A stretch of DNA of 64,000 nucleotides from Pontibacter vulgaris (GCF_022758145.1 NZ_JAJVDH010000003.1:62001-126000); one strand, 5' to 3'; counted from the stretch's first letter, positions 1 through 9,094 are shown. Notes: generated by a model not told the origin, from the sequence alone. A program made the numbers and translations.

Positions 1-11
1 TAAGTCATAAA

Positions 12-41
12 ATAAAAAAGCACAAGTCGTTACACTTGTGC
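12..41 (-). terminator. Rho-independent terminator of the ftsE-like gene
   Basis: Read on the minus strand, an 8-bp perfect stem (GCACAAGT/ACTTGTGC, 20-41) is followed by a T-rich tract (12-19). It lies directly downstream of the stop of the ABC ATPase gene. Confidence 0.85.
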
Positions 42-67
42 CAGTTGTTTATACTTGAATCTAAGCT

Positions 68-784
68 CTAATTATTGAAGCCATTCATCAATGCAAACTC
101 CTCTACTTTAGAATCCAGCACCTTGCCTTTTTCGCATTTAAGCACTCGCTTCGGATAGCGGTTGATGATCTCGTAATTATGGGTAGCCATAAGCACGGCA
201 GTTCCGCTGTTATTGATCTCCAGAAAAAGCTTCATGATATCGTCGGCCACTACAGGGTCCAGGTTACCGGTTGGCTCATCTGCAAAAAGTATCACCGGCT
301 CGTTTAACAGGGCGCGAGCGATAACAATGCGTTGCTGTTCGCCCCCTGAAAGCTGGTGAGGCATTTTATTCGCGGCGGCATCCAGGCCCACACGCATCAA
401 AACTTCCGAAATACGCTGCTTTATTCTCGATTTATCTTTCCAGCCGGTAGCTTTTAACACAAACGAAAGGTTTTCAGCAACTGTACGATCGAATAGCAAC
501 TGGAAATCCTGGAAAATGATGGCGATTTTACGACGCAGGAAAGGCACCTGCTTGCGCGGCAGCTTGCTCAGTTTAACATCAGCTACAGCGGCATGGCCCG
601 TCAGGAGTTTCAGGTCGGCATACAGGGTTTTAAGCAAAGAGCTTTTTCCGCTTCCGGTGCGGCCAACTAAGTACACAAACTCGCCTTTGTCAATATCAAA
701 ATTTACATTGCTCAGAATTGTGTTGCTATCCTGGTAAATAGCTACATCGCGAAGCGACACCACCGGAGAAGATGAAAAACTCAT
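68..784 (-). CDS. ftsE: FtsE-like ABC transporter ATP-binding protein
   Basis: A 238-residue ABC ATPase with every hallmark visible: Walker A GRTGSGKS near residue 41, Q-loop FQDFQ, signature LSGGEQQR, Walker [14 protein letters not shown] and a switch His in the ATHNYE motif. The size, the [10 protein letters not shown] form and the short C-terminal tail fit FtsE, which with the permease FtsX drives periplasmic peptidoglycan hydrolases at the division site. No ftsX lies in the window, and separation of ftsE and ftsX is common in Bacteroidota as far as I recall. A LolD/MacB-type ATPase is the main alternative. The next gene upstream (791-994) is 6 bp away, so the two are probably cotranscribed. 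Confidence 0.8.
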   Translation of the reverse strand: MSFSSSPVVSLRDVAIYQDSNTILSNVNFDIDKGEFVYLVGRTGSGKSSLLKTLYADLKLLTGHAAVADVKLSKLPRKQVPFLRRKIAIIFQDFQLLFDRTVAENLSFVLKATGWKDKSRIKQRISEVLMRVGLDAAANKMPHQLSGGEQQRIVIARALLNEPVILFADEPTGNLDPVVADDIMKLFLEINNSGTAVLMATHNYEIINRYPKRVLKCEKGKVLDSKVEEFALMNGFNN

Positions 785-790
785 GTATAC

Positions 791-994
791 TTAAATCTCT
801 AATTTCTGCAGTTTACCAAATTCTAACGACTCTATCAAAGCAGCCAGCGCATCTTCTTTGCCTTCCAGACCATAACGGTCAAGGTTTTTAAGCGGTCGGT
901 CGGCACGGAAATAGGCAATGAGCACAAAATTATCGTCGCGCAACTGTATATAGTCCGGAATTTTAGCTTTGCCTTTTACTTTGATGATGTACAT
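791..994 (-). CDS. Small conserved hypothetical protein (67 aa)
   Basis: A 67-residue soluble protein with no signal peptide or membrane segment. Its beta-rich first half (MYIIKVKGKAKIPDYIQLRD) contains no cysteines or catalytic-looking motif, and an amphipathic C-terminal helix follows. It sits 6 bp upstream of the ftsE-like gene and about 100 bp downstream of the aldolase gene, all on the minus strand. I do not recognise a functional family. The tight coupling to ftsE is the only hint of role. Confidence 0.7.
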   Translation of the reverse strand: MYIIKVKGKAKIPDYIQLRDDNFVLIAYFRADRPLKNLDRYGLEGKEDALAALIESLEFGKLQKLEI

Positions 995-1015
995 TTTTTA
1001 GAATCAAGAATTTAA

Positions 1016-1086
1016 AATTGAGAATCAGAAATTATGCTAATTGTTTAATTTTTCTCTACACAATTCTTAATTCCAGATTCTCAATT
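1016..1086. repeat. AT-rich intercistronic inverted repeat
   Basis: Arms AATTGAGAATC (1016-1026) and GATTCTCAATT (1076-1086) are exactly complementary around about 49 nt of AT-rich DNA. It lies between the aldolase gene and the 67-residue gene. A similar AT-rich element occurs between gldA and gldF (15741-15843). Confidence 0.6.
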
Positions 1087-1098
1087 CTTAATTAACTC

Positions 1099-1755
1099 TT
1101 ACTTATTGCCTTTGGCGTGGTCGGACAGAAACTTCTGAAGACCGATATCTGTAAGCGGGTGGTTTAGCAGACTTGTAATTACGTTGAGCGGGCAAGTAAC
1201 AACATCAGCACCTATTTCAGCGCACTGCACCAGGTGCATTACGTGGCGAACAGATGCAGCCAATACCTGTGTCTGGTAGCCATAGTTGCCATAAATCTGA
1301 ACAATCTGCTCAATTAGTTGCAATCCATCGGTAGAAACATCATCCAAACGACCAACAAACGGAGATACATACGTAGCGCCAGCCTTGGCAGCCAGCAAAG
1401 CTTGCCCGGCAGAGAATACCAGTGTACAGTTTGTTTTAATGCCTTTTTCGCTGAAGTAACGGATCGCTTTCACGCCATCACGGATCATAGGCACTTTAAC
1501 AACGATGTTCGGGTGCAGTTCAGCTAAAAACTCACCTTCCTTTACAATGTTTTCATAATCTGTCGCGATTACTTCTGCACTGATGTCGCCGTCTACAATT
1601 TCGCAAATCTGCTTGTAATGCGCCATTACGTTATCATGGCCGAAGATGCCTTCTTTTGCCATTAACGAAGGGTTGGTGGTTACGCCATCCAAAACACCCA
1701 GGTCGTGGGCTTCCTGAATTTCCTGCAGGTTTGCAGTATCAATAAAGAATTTCAT
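1099..1755 (-). CDS. fsa: Fructose-6-phosphate aldolase / transaldolase-like protein
   Basis: A 218-residue class I aldolase of the small transaldolase (TalC/MipB/Fsa) subgroup, the usual length for that group. The N-terminal FIDTANL strand, the TTNPSL motif and the Schiff-base lysine K87 in NIVVKVPM are all present. Fsa enzymes cleave fructose 6-phosphate to dihydroxyacetone and glyceraldehyde 3-phosphate. Many Bacteroidota members of this group instead act as true transaldolases in the pentose phosphate pathway, and sequence alone does not separate the two here. It is the first gene of the minus-strand run toward ftsE. The start ATG at 1755 gives the canonical MKFFIDTAN opening. Confidence 0.9.
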   Translation of the reverse strand: MKFFIDTANLQEIQEAHDLGVLDGVTTNPSLMAKEGIFGHDNVMAHYKQICEIVDGDISAEVIATDYENIVKEGEFLAELHPNIVVKVPMIRDGVKAIRYFSEKGIKTNCTLVFSAGQALLAAKAGATYVSPFVGRLDDVSTDGLQLIEQIVQIYGNYGYQTQVLAASVRHVMHLVQCAEIGADVVTCPLNVITSLLNHPLTDIGLQKFLSDHAKGNK

Positions 1756-1991
1756 AATGCTTGGGTTGTGATTTGCTTACAAAGCTAACGCAATATGCAC
1801 TAACACAAAAGCTATAAAGCAAAAGATGCAGGACAAAATTAGTGATGCAAAGCAGATGTCAGGTAGAAAGCTGGATTATGGGGAAAATTCAGGTGCCTGG
1901 ATCGGAAGGGCAAAACCGGATTTTATACTTGCGGATCTGAAGGAAAGTATGCGAAAAGGAATGTGGGAAGGAGGAATCCTTGAGGTATGGG

Positions 1992-2093
1992 CAAAAAAAA
2001 GTGGCAAACCAACATCGCGCCGCTACAACCATCTACCCTTGCTACCTTCCGGTCCTGGGGGAGTTCGACGGGAGCTGGCCGTGCCGATTTGCC
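1992..2093 (-). ncRNA. ffs: Signal recognition particle RNA (small bacterial SRP/4.5S type)
   Basis: On the minus strand the segment contains the SRP domain IV core: the motif CCGGAAGGTAGCAAGGGTA, the asymmetric/symmetric loop bases that bind Ffh. The flanks pair, with 5' GGCAAA (2093-2088) opposite 3' TTTGCC (2009-2004), closing a hairpin of about 90 nt. A run of eight Ts (2000-1993) follows as terminator. A matching promoter lies immediately upstream. The RNA is the scaffold of the Ffh particle that targets membrane proteins to the translocon. An open reading frame on the opposite strand (1826-2134) is a chance antisense frame. Confidence 0.92.
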
Positions 2094-2097
2094 GTTA

Positions 2098-2128
2098 CAA
2101 AAGTACGGGTTTTATTATTCTTTGCAAA
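2098..2128 (-). promoter_or_regulatory. Bacteroidota housekeeping promoter of the SRP RNA
   Basis: On the minus strand a -33 box TTTG (2128-2125) and a -7 box TACTTTTG (2105-2098) are separated by exactly 19 nt. This matches the Bacteroidota sigma-ABfr consensus TTTG-N19-TAnnTTTG. The RNA 5' end is predicted about 5 nt downstream. Confidence 0.85.
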
Positions 2129-2134
2129 CTATAG

Positions 2135-2936
2135 CTGTATAAAATCTTTTGTTTTTTAACTTATCAGGTATAACTAACTGGTTTAAGGAGTATTAAAATT
2201 TAGTATTGTTATTTGGAGCTTGTAGAGGGATCTGTTATAGTTTCATAGTTTAAGCTTTTGCAATTGGTAAGCAGGCTATACTTTCAATTTACCCGTTTTC
2301 CTGGGAGCTTTACTTGCCTATCGTTTTATTTTTGCTTTGGTGCCCTCAGGCCGGGAGGCCTCGTTTCTCTTCCTCGCCGCTGTGTTCCATCCTGCCTCCG
2401 CTGCGCTGCGGCTGCCCTAAGCGGGCACCGGATCTCACAAGGCGGCTCAACAGAGAAACTGGAATTGATACTGCTCAGAAGACAGCTATGCAACTGAAAC
2501 CACTGTCCCCTTGAGGGACTATAGGGGTGTTAATACTTTAGATATAACTTGCACTTTAAGAATTACCAAGAACTAAGTCCCCCTTTGAAAGGGGCAGGGG
2601 AATGACCAATTGGAACTACAAAGCAATAGCTTTTCCAGGTGCACCCAATGACGCTTCGATGTTTGAGCGTTCAGCGAGTTTCGAATTGTCTTGATTCTTT
2701 TGCTTACAGGGGTGCAGGGGCCCCTTTTAGACTTTCTCATCAAGGAGAAAAGTGAGGCCCAGCCGGCGAGGCGAAAGCTAACAAAGAGCAATAAAGCTAA
2801 ATCAATGTATAAGCATCTATAAAATGTAAGGCAGCTTGTGAGACTATTAAATTATATTTAGCCTACCTTACTTCAACCCCTCCACAACACTTATATAGTT
2901 AAAAGTATTGGCAAATACTGTAAAAGCACCTTACCT
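2135..2936. other. Gene-free, repeat-rich intergenic region upstream of guaA
   Basis: About 800 bp without a convincing gene. It holds a C/G-rich stretch with internal complementarity (about 2340-2450), a block tccccttgagggactata near 2507, a hairpin CCCC-tttgaaa-GGGG near 2579-2594, and a segment around 2650-2720 (gtttgagcgttcagcgag, cttgattcttttgcttac). The last segment resembles dispersed Bacteroidota intergenic elements I have seen before. Short frames at 2258-2497, 2314-2514 and 2573-2791 have low-complexity translations and no ribosome-binding context. It reads as a graveyard of repeat elements ending in the guaA promoter. Confidence 0.55.
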
Positions 2937-2939
2937 TTG
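2932..2939 (+). promoter_or_regulatory. TAnnTTTG -7 box abutting the guaA start
   Basis: TACCTTTG ends only 3 nt before the ATG at 2943. If used, the transcript would start at or just inside the start codon (leaderless). The -33 region has only a poor match (TTGG near 2908). Confidence 0.5.
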
Positions 2940-2942
2940 CGC

Positions 2943-4472
2943 ATGCCAGAAAAAATACTCATCCTCGACTTTGGCTCCCAATACACCCAGCTTATAGCCA
3001 GGCGTGTACGCGAGCTTAATGTATATTGTGAGATATACCCTTATAATAATGTACCGGCCTTAACGGACGATGTAAAAGGTGTTATACTTTCGGGCAGCCC
3101 CTGCTCCGTTCGCGACTTCGAGCACCCGACCATCGATCTTAGCCAGTACATGGGCAAGCTGCCATTGCTAGGCGTTTGTTACGGAGCTCAGCTGATCGCA
3201 CACGAAAATAACGGCGAAGTTACTCCTTCTACCATTCGGGAATATGGCCGCGCCCGCCTTACCGAGCTGCACAACCACGACCGCCTTTTAAAAGAACTTA
3301 CACTAGGTTCTGTAGTTTGGATGTCTCATGGCGATACAATAAAGGAAATCCCTGACAATTTTGAAGTAATTGCAAGCACAGAAACCGTTCGTGTTGCGGC
3401 TTACAAACTTCGCGACCAGGAAACATATGGTATCCAGTTTCACCCGGAGGTAACGCACTCAGATGAGGGCAAAACCCTGCTGCGTAATTTCGTGGTACAT
3501 ATCTGCGGTTGCCAGCAAGACTGGACTTCGGAGCAATTCATTGATACCACTATAGCCGAGCTGCAACAACAACTTGGTAATGATAAAGTAGTACTTGGCC
3601 TTTCAGGTGGCGTTGATTCCAGTGTGGCTGCCATGCTGATCCATCATGCAATTGGCAAAAACCTGTACTGCATATTTGTAGATAACGGCCTGCTGCGCAA
3701 AGACGAGTTCGAAAGCGTGCTGGATTCTTACAAGCATATGGGCCTGAACGTAAAAGGGGTTGATGCAAAAGATAAGTTCTACACCGCTTTAGCCGGATTA
3801 ACAGACCCTGAACAAAAACGCAAAGCCATAGGCCGGGTATTTATCGAGGTGTTTGACGAAGAGTCTCACCAGATAGAAGATGTGAAATGGCTGGCGCAAG
3901 GCACTATTTACCCTGATGTGATCGAATCGCTGAGCGTGAAAGGTCCTTCGGCAACTATAAAATCGCACCATAACGTTGGTGGCCTTCCGGATTATATGAA
4001 ACTGAAGGTAGTGGAGCCTCTGAAAACACTTTTCAAAGACGAAGTTCGCCTGGTGGGTAAAGCCCTTAAGATAGACGATGCTATACTTGGGCGCCACCCT
4101 TTCCCGGGTCCGGGCCTTGCTATCCGTATTCTAGGAGATATCACCCCACAAAAGGTACAGATCTTGCAGCAGGTAGACCATATCTTCATCAGCAACCTTA
4201 AAAAAACGGGTTTGTATAACGAAGTATGGCAGGCAGGCGCCATCCTAACGCCGCTACAATCGGTAGGTGTTATGGGCGATGAGCGTACGTATGAAAATGT
4301 GGTTGCATTGCGTGCTGTTACAAGTATAGATGGCATGACCGCAGACTGGAGCCGTTTACCGTATGAGTTCCTGGCCGATGTTTCGAATGAGATCATCAAC
4401 AAAGTAAAAGGCGTAAACCGCGTTGTCTACGATATCAGCTCTAAACCACCGGCTACTATTGAGTGGGAATAA
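2943..4472 (+). CDS. guaA: GMP synthase (glutamine-hydrolysing)
   Basis: A 509-residue two-domain amidotransferase that converts XMP, ATP and glutamine to GMP, the last step of guanine nucleotide synthesis. The N-terminal class I glutaminase domain (about 1-190) starts [12 protein letters not shown] and has nucleophile Cys79 in GVCYGAQ, with the His/Glu of FHPEV completing the triad. The ATP-pyrophosphatase domain has the PP-loop [12 protein letters not shown]. The C-terminal dimerisation domain ends with the conserved PPATIEWE. An in-frame TTG at 2937 would add two residues. I chose ATG 2943 because GuaA proteins begin at this point and the TTG lies inside the promoter box. Confidence 0.97.
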   Translation: MPEKILILDFGSQYTQLIARRVRELNVYCEIYPYNNVPALTDDVKGVILSGSPCSVRDFEHPTIDLSQYMGKLPLLGVCYGAQLIAHENNGEVTPSTIREYGRARLTELHNHDRLLKELTLGSVVWMSHGDTIKEIPDNFEVIASTETVRVAAYKLRDQETYGIQFHPEVTHSDEGKTLLRNFVVHICGCQQDWTSEQFIDTTIAELQQQLGNDKVVLGLSGGVDSSVAAMLIHHAIGKNLYCIFVDNGLLRKDEFESVLDSYKHMGLNVKGVDAKDKFYTALAGLTDPEQKRKAIGRVFIEVFDEESHQIEDVKWLAQGTIYPDVIESLSVKGPSATIKSHHNVGGLPDYMKLKVVEPLKTLFKDEVRLVGKALKIDDAILGRHPFPGPGLAIRILGDITPQKVQILQQVDHIFISNLKKTGLYNEVWQAGAILTPLQSVGVMGDERTYENVVALRAVTSIDGMTADWSRLPYEFLADVSNEIINKVKGVNRVVYDISSKPPATIEWE

Positions 4473-4514
4473 TATAATGAGTGAAATCTGATTGAGTGGA
4501 TGTGTGATTACAAT

Positions 4515-4546
4515 TACTATCCTACACATTTACTATCCTACACATT
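4515..4546. repeat. 16-bp tandem duplication
   Basis: TACTATCCTACACATT occurs twice head-to-tail (4515-4530, 4531-4546) in the gap between guaA and the next gene. Imperfect inverted copies of GATTGAGTG/CGCTCAATC flank it. Confidence 0.75.
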
Positions 4547-4578
4547 CGCTCAATCGCTCATTCAAAATTTATAACATT

Positions 4579-6285
4579 ATGAAAAGAAGCTTTTTAAAGC
4601 ATGCAGCTGCATGGTTTATAGTTGGCGCGCTGGCTTTTCCGGCCAAGGCGCAGCAGAATAACGAGGTAAAGTATAGCAACGGTAAAATTCTGCTGGAGCA
4701 ACAACGCTATGATCTGGCGATGGCTGAGTTTCTGCCTCTTACAAATGCTGCTGCAAATTCGGACTACGCTCCTGAAGCTTCATACTTATATGCCCTGGCT
4801 GCCCTGAAAGCAAATAAACTGCAGGAAGCAAACCAGATGCTAAGCCAACTCAAAGCACAACATCCGCAATGGGCTGGTATTGCAGAGGCCGATTACTTGC
4901 TTGCAAATGTTTGGTTTGAGCGCGGCGAGTATGAAAAAGCACTTTCTATACTTGATGGTATAAAGTCTGATAACCTGTCTTCGGATGCAGATGGCCTGAA
5001 ACGCTATTACCTGAACCGCTTAAATGATCGCCCGACCTTTGAAAAGCTGCTGCAACGCTTCGAAAATGATAAAGCCGTAGCCCAGGTATACGCTGACAAA
5101 CTGGTAAGCGGCTGGTACCGCCCACAGGACCAGGCACGCCTGGAAAGTATAGTTGATAAGCATAAACTCGATCGCAAACGTTACCTAAGCAAAGATGCTC
5201 TTAAAAAGCAAGGGTATAATGTAGCGGTGTTAATGCCATTTAACCTTAACCAGGATATGGTGCAAACTGCACGCAAAAATCAGTTTGTAACTGACCTTTA
5301 TGCAGGCATGAAACTGGCCCAGGATTCGCTTCAGAAACAGGGCCTTAATATTAATTTATTTGCTTACGATACCGGTACTGATACAACCGGTGTACGGAAA
5401 GTACTTAGCGCCCCTGAGTTAAAACAGATGGACATGATCATCGGTCCTATCTATAAATCATCGGCTAAGATGGCGGCTAAGTTTGCCACAGCTACCAATA
5501 TTCCGGTAATTAACCCGCTGTCACAAGATCTTTCTATTACCAATAAGAGCGATAATGTTTTCCTGTTTGAGTCTTCTGTGGCAACGCAGGCAAAACAGGC
5601 CGCCACGTATGCGTTCCAGAATTTCTCGCCTAAAACAGCCATTATACTTTACGAGAATACAAAAGACGATACCACATTTGCTTACCATTACCGCCAGCAA
5701 TACCTGAAACTTGGAGGTAAAATAAAACTGTACAAAAAGATCAGTTCAAGCCAGACTTCTGCCACTGCCGCTATTTTTAACAACCTGAACCTGAAAGATG
5801 CCGGGCACATGGCCGTTTTCTCAGAAAAGATGATAGCAGCCATGAACACAGTAAGTTTGCTGGAGAGCCGGGCTTCTAAATTACCGCTGGTAACCTATGA
5901 TAAATGGCTGAACATTAATCAGATAACCTTACGCCAGTTCGATGATCTGGAAGTATACTTTATCAGCCCGAAGTATATCAACGCCGAATCGCAGGGTATG
6001 CAGTGGTTCAGAAAGAACTATACCAGCAAGTATAACATGCCGCCTTCTGTGTATGCAAATGCCGGCTTCGAGATGGTATACTTCTTTGGGAAGATGCTGC
6101 AGGAGTATGGTACTGGTTTAAACCAGAATCTTGCGGTTGCCGGCATCAGGCCGGGCGTACTTTACCAGGGCGTAGGCTTTGCCGACCCTGGCGTGCGTAA
6201 CGAGCTGCGCCATGATAACCAGTACCTGCCCATCACCAAATTAGAAAACTTACAACTTACCGTGGTAAACCCTGTTTACTACTAA
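4579..6285 (+). CDS. Exported TPR / periplasmic-binding-fold protein
   Basis: A 568-residue protein with a Sec signal peptide (MKRSFLKHAAAWFIVGALAF, cleavage near AKA-Q). An N-terminal helical repeat region (about 25-190) has TPR-like spacing (YDLAMAEF, YALAALKANKLQEA). A C-terminal type I periplasmic-binding fold follows (from about residue 205: VAVLMPFNLN, MDMIIGPIYKSSA, PVINPLSQ). This two-part design resembles LpoA, the activator of penicillin-binding protein 1A, and also the ABC substrate-binding families. An upstream frame opening at 4492 is in-frame, but the signal peptide fixes ATG 4579. The stop is 17 bp before hemL, suggesting cotranscription. I would not assign a ligand. Confidence 0.75.
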   Translation: MKRSFLKHAAAWFIVGALAFPAKAQQNNEVKYSNGKILLEQQRYDLAMAEFLPLTNAAANSDYAPEASYLYALAALKANKLQEANQMLSQLKAQHPQWAGIAEADYLLANVWFERGEYEKALSILDGIKSDNLSSDADGLKRYYLNRLNDRPTFEKLLQRFENDKAVAQVYADKLVSGWYRPQDQARLESIVDKHKLDRKRYLSKDALKKQGYNVAVLMPFNLNQDMVQTARKNQFVTDLYAGMKLAQDSLQKQGLNINLFAYDTGTDTTGVRKVLSAPELKQMDMIIGPIYKSSAKMAAKFATATNIPVINPLSQDLSITNKSDNVFLFESSVATQAKQAATYAFQNFSPKTAIILYENTKDDTTFAYHYRQQYLKLGGKIKLYKKISSSQTSATAAIFNNLNLKDAGHMAVFSEKMIAAMNTVSLLESRASKLPLVTYDKWLNINQITLRQFDDLEVYFISPKYINAESQGMQWFRKNYTSKYNMPPSVYANAGFEMVYFFGKMLQEYGTGLNQNLAVAGIRPGVLYQGVGFADPGVRNELRHDNQYLPITKLENLQLTVVNPVYY

Positions 6286-6302
6286 ACCTATACTTTTAAG
6301 AG

Positions 6303-7601
6303 ATGAAGAATGCTCCGATAAGTGAAGAACTTTTCCAGCGTGCCCAGCACTCCATACCGGGCGGTGTAAACTCCCCTGTTCGTGCTTTCAGGGCCGTAGG
6401 TGGTAATCCACGCTTTATGGTTTCTGCCAACGGGCCTTATATGTTTGATGAAGACGGTAACCGTTACATCGAATTTATAAACTCCTGGGGGCCCATGATA
6501 CTAGGCCATGCCGCTGAAATTGTGCAGGAAGCCGTGCAGCAAGCCATACCTAACTCATTGTCGTTTGGTGCGCCAACGCGGAAAGAGATCGAGATTGCCG
6601 AACTGATCATAGACATGGTACCTTCCATTGAAAAGGTGCGCATGGTTAACTCCGGTACCGAAGCAACCATGTCTGCCATACGTGTGGCGCGTGGTTATAC
6701 TGGCCGCAACAAAATGGTCAAGTTTGAAGGCTGCTACCACGGGCACGGCGATTCGTTCCTGATTGCAGCGGGTAGTGGCGCCATTACGCTCGGTGTACCT
6801 GATAGCCCTGGTGTTACGCAAGGTGTAGCCGCCGACACGCTTACTGCTCCTTATAACGACCTTGAAGCTGTTAAAACACTGGTAGAAGCTAATAAAGACC
6901 AGGTAGCAGCCATTATACTGGAACCTGTAGCCGGTAATATGGGTCTTGTACTTCCTAAACCAGAATTCCTTCAGGGTCTGCGCGATATCTGCGATAAAGA
7001 AGGCATCGTTCTTATTTTTGATGAAGTGATGACAGGTTTCCGCCTGGCTCCGGGTGGTGCTCAGGAACTGTTTGGTGTAACGCCTGATCTAACCACACTT
7101 GGTAAAATTATTGGTGGTGGCATGCCGGTTGGCGCTTACGGTGGTAAAGCAGAGATCATGAACTTTGTAGCTCCGGCAGGACCAGTTTACCAGGCAGGTA
7201 CACTTTCTGGTAACCCAATCGCCATGTCAGCGGGTATGGCCATGCTGAAGTACCTGAAAATGCACCCGGAAGTTTATACTAACCTGGAGGCTACTACTTC
7301 TAAAATGGTAACTGGCATGCAGGATAATATGCATAAACTGGGGCTGAACTATACTATAAACCAGGTTGGTTCTATGTTCAGCATTTTCTTTACTCAGCAA
7401 CCTGTAACAGATTTCGAAAGTGCCAAGACTTCGGATACTGCTTTATTTGGTCGCTATTTTAATGCTATGTTACAGCGTGGCATTTACCTGGCCCCGTCGC
7501 AGTACGAGTCGTTGTTTGTTTCTACTGCTATTTCTGATGCGCTGGTAGCCGAGTACCTGAAAGCAAACTTCGAGGCTCTACAGGAAGCTATTCAAAAATA
7601 A
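6303..7601 (+). CDS. hemL: Glutamate-1-semialdehyde 2,1-aminomutase
   Basis: A 432-residue class III PLP aminotransferase that converts glutamate 1-semialdehyde to 5-aminolevulinate in the C5 route to tetrapyrroles. The signature regions are PGGVNSPVRAF, the pyridoxal-contact sequence NSGTEATMSAIR and the aspartate motif FDEVMTGFR. Schiff-base lysine K268 sits in TTLGKIIGGGMPVGAYGG. The length is that of the family. It follows the TPR/binding-protein gene by 17 bp and ends in a strong terminator. No other heme genes are in the window. Confidence 0.97.
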   Translation: MKNAPISEELFQRAQHSIPGGVNSPVRAFRAVGGNPRFMVSANGPYMFDEDGNRYIEFINSWGPMILGHAAEIVQEAVQQAIPNSLSFGAPTRKEIEIAELIIDMVPSIEKVRMVNSGTEATMSAIRVARGYTGRNKMVKFEGCYHGHGDSFLIAAGSGAITLGVPDSPGVTQGVAADTLTAPYNDLEAVKTLVEANKDQVAAIILEPVAGNMGLVLPKPEFLQGLRDICDKEGIVLIFDEVMTGFRLAPGGAQELFGVTPDLTTLGKIIGGGMPVGAYGGKAEIMNFVAPAGPVYQAGTLSGNPIAMSAGMAMLKYLKMHPEVYTNLEATTSKMVTGMQDNMHKLGLNYTINQVGSMFSIFFTQQPVTDFESAKTSDTALFGRYFNAMLQRGIYLAPSQYESLFVSTAISDALVAEYLKANFEALQEAIQK

Positions 7602-7622
7602 ACTGATCAACATAAAGTATAG

Positions 7623-7659
7623 AACGGCAGCTTTTGAAAGGGCTGCCGTTTTTGTTTTT
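7623..7659 (+). terminator. hemL terminator
   Basis: A 9-bp perfect stem AACGGCAGC/GCTGCCGTT with a 10-nt loop is followed by a T-rich tract. It sits 22 bp after the hemL stop. Confidence 0.9.
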
Positions 7660-7778
7660 AATAATTGTTCCATCCATCCTGGCAAACTATATAATGCCTG
7701 CTGTAGGTTTCTTCTTTAATTCAGAGATATACTGCTTCAGCAATACAGCAATTCATCAATTTTACTTACTTTTACATC

Positions 7779-7786
7779 TACTTTTG
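7779..7786 (+). promoter_or_regulatory. TAnnTTTG -7 box of dcd
   Basis: TACTTTTG lies 10 nt before the dcd ATG, predicting a leader of only a few nucleotides. No clear -33 TTTG is present at N19. Confidence 0.55.
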
Positions 7787-7796
7787 AGCCAGCCCC

Positions 7797-8333
7797 ATGA
7801 TATTAACAGATAAGCAGATTTTAGCGGAGATAGAAAAAGGCACCATTCTGGTTGAGCCCTTTAATCGTGCCTGCCTTGGCACCAATTCATATGATGTACA
7901 TTTAGGCCGCTACCTGGCAACTTACAGGAGCGAAGTTCTGGATGCCCGTTTTCATAATGAGATCGATGTATTTGAGATTCCGGAAGAAGGCTTTGTGCTG
8001 CGCCCTGATACCTTATACTTAGGCGTTACGCTGGAGTATACCGAAACACATGCACACGTACCGTTTCTGGAAGGAAAATCTAGCGTAGGCCGCCTTGGTA
8101 TCGATATTCATGCAACGGCTGGCAAAGGCGATGTGGGCTTTTGCAACACCTGGACACTGGAGATATCGGTTACACAGCCTGTTCGCATATACTATGGCAT
8201 GCCAATTGGCCAGCTTATTTATTTTGAAGTAAAAGGCGGCATAGAGAACTACTATAACAAGAAAGAGAACGCCAAGTATAACAACCGCACCATAACTCCG
8301 GTAGAGTCTATGATGTGGAAAAACAACTGGTAA
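7797..8333 (+). CDS. dcd: dCTP deaminase
   Basis: A 178-residue trimeric dUTPase-superfamily enzyme that deaminates dCTP to dUTP for thymidylate synthesis. The substrate-binding motif EGKSSVGR (92-99), the strand GIDIHATAG and the catalytic glutamate E122 in WTLEIS are present. The protein is a monofunctional Dcd in length. It stands alone between two terminators, with its own TAnnTTTG box upstream. Confidence 0.93.
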   Translation: MILTDKQILAEIEKGTILVEPFNRACLGTNSYDVHLGRYLATYRSEVLDARFHNEIDVFEIPEEGFVLRPDTLYLGVTLEYTETHAHVPFLEGKSSVGRLGIDIHATAGKGDVGFCNTWTLEISVTQPVRIYYGMPIGQLIYFEVKGGIENYYNKKENAKYNNRTITPVESMMWKNNW

Positions 8334-8360
8334 TCCTTCCCAAATATTTTATAGTAACTG

Positions 8361-8394
8361 CGCCAACTTATACTTTAGGTTGGCGTTTATTTTG
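8361..8394 (+). terminator. dcd terminator
   Basis: Stem CGCCAAC/GTTGGCG with an 11-nt loop (which contains TATACTT), followed by TTTATTTT. Confidence 0.8.
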
Positions 8395-8515
8395 GCATAA
8401 TATCTGAGTATACATAGATGTAGCTTATTTTTTACTTCGCTGGAATCTTTTGCTACCTCCTGGCGTTAAGGATATAACTAAGCACAAGTACAACACTAAC
8501 TAAAACAGGTAGATT

Positions 8516-9016
8516 ATGAAAAAGGTAATGGTTTTGATTTGCTTATCTTTAGGTATTGGTTTCAGCGCATCTGCAACAAGCGGCAACACTACTACTTCCG
8601 GAGATAAAGCAGTCGATAAGAAAGCAACAATGGTGATTGAGAAGAGAGCAACGAACCTTTCTGATCAGATGATCCGCGAGCTGCGCCTCAACAACTACCA
8701 GTCAGCTAAGATCAGAGCTATAAACCTGGATAAGGTGAATAAAATGCAGGCTGTAGAGACTGCTTATGCAGGCAACCAGCAACTGATCGATGAGAAATGC
8801 AAGGCTATCTGCTCTGAGCGTGATCGTGAATTAGAAAACGTTTTAAGCACTATTCAATATAACAAATACTTTGGAGCCCGTAAGGCTTTCACAAAGCAGG
8901 ATAGAGAATTTGTAGCCAGCCTGAACAACCAGAACAGCAATGGTGGTTCTTCAGAAATTGCTACTGCTGACAACGCAACGCAGGCTAACAACACTGCAAC
9001 GCCAGCTGTTAACTAA
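8516..9016 (+). CDS. Small secreted hypothetical protein (166 aa)
   Basis: A signal peptide (about 1-20, cleavage near SASA-T) is followed by a charged helical region (about 35-135) holding two cysteines close together (KCKAIC), then a low-complexity Asn/Ser/Thr/Ala-rich tail. The helical part, with Leu-Arg-Leu-Asn-Xaa-Tyr spacing and a KYFGARKAF ending, resembles the small LTxxQ/Spy-like periplasmic helical proteins of Bacteroidota, but the family assignment is weak. It is monocistronic, flanked by the dcd terminator and a long palindromic terminator. Confidence 0.7.
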   Translation: MKKVMVLICLSLGIGFSASATSGNTTTSGDKAVDKKATMVIEKRATNLSDQMIRELRLNNYQSAKIRAINLDKVNKMQAVETAYAGNQQLIDEKCKAICSERDRELENVLSTIQYNKYFGARKAFTKQDREFVASLNNQNSNGGSSEIATADNATQANNTATPAVN

Positions 9017-9029
9017 GACTATAATATTT

Positions 9030-9083
9030 AAGGTATAAAAAGGAAAGCCGCTCTGTACAGAGCGGCTTTCCTTTTTATACCTT
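9030..9083. terminator. 54-bp perfect palindrome acting as bidirectional terminator
   Basis: The 54 bases are completely self-complementary. The core is GGAAAGCCGCTCTG mirrored as CAGAGCGGCTTTCC, flanked by AAAAA/TTTTT on both sides. Transcripts from either the secreted-protein gene (plus) or gldC (minus) would form a stem of 20 bp or more followed by a U tract. Confidence 0.9.
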
Positions 9084-9094
9084 CGTGGTAAAAC

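Noticed and set aside
1826..2134. 102-codon frame as a protein gene
   Set aside because: It is antisense to the SRP RNA and its promoter. The translation has no domain-like pattern, and the RNA evidence is strong.
2258..2791. Short frames of 66-79 codons in the guaA upstream gap
   Set aside because: They overlap repeat-like C/G-rich DNA, have low-complexity translations and no start context.
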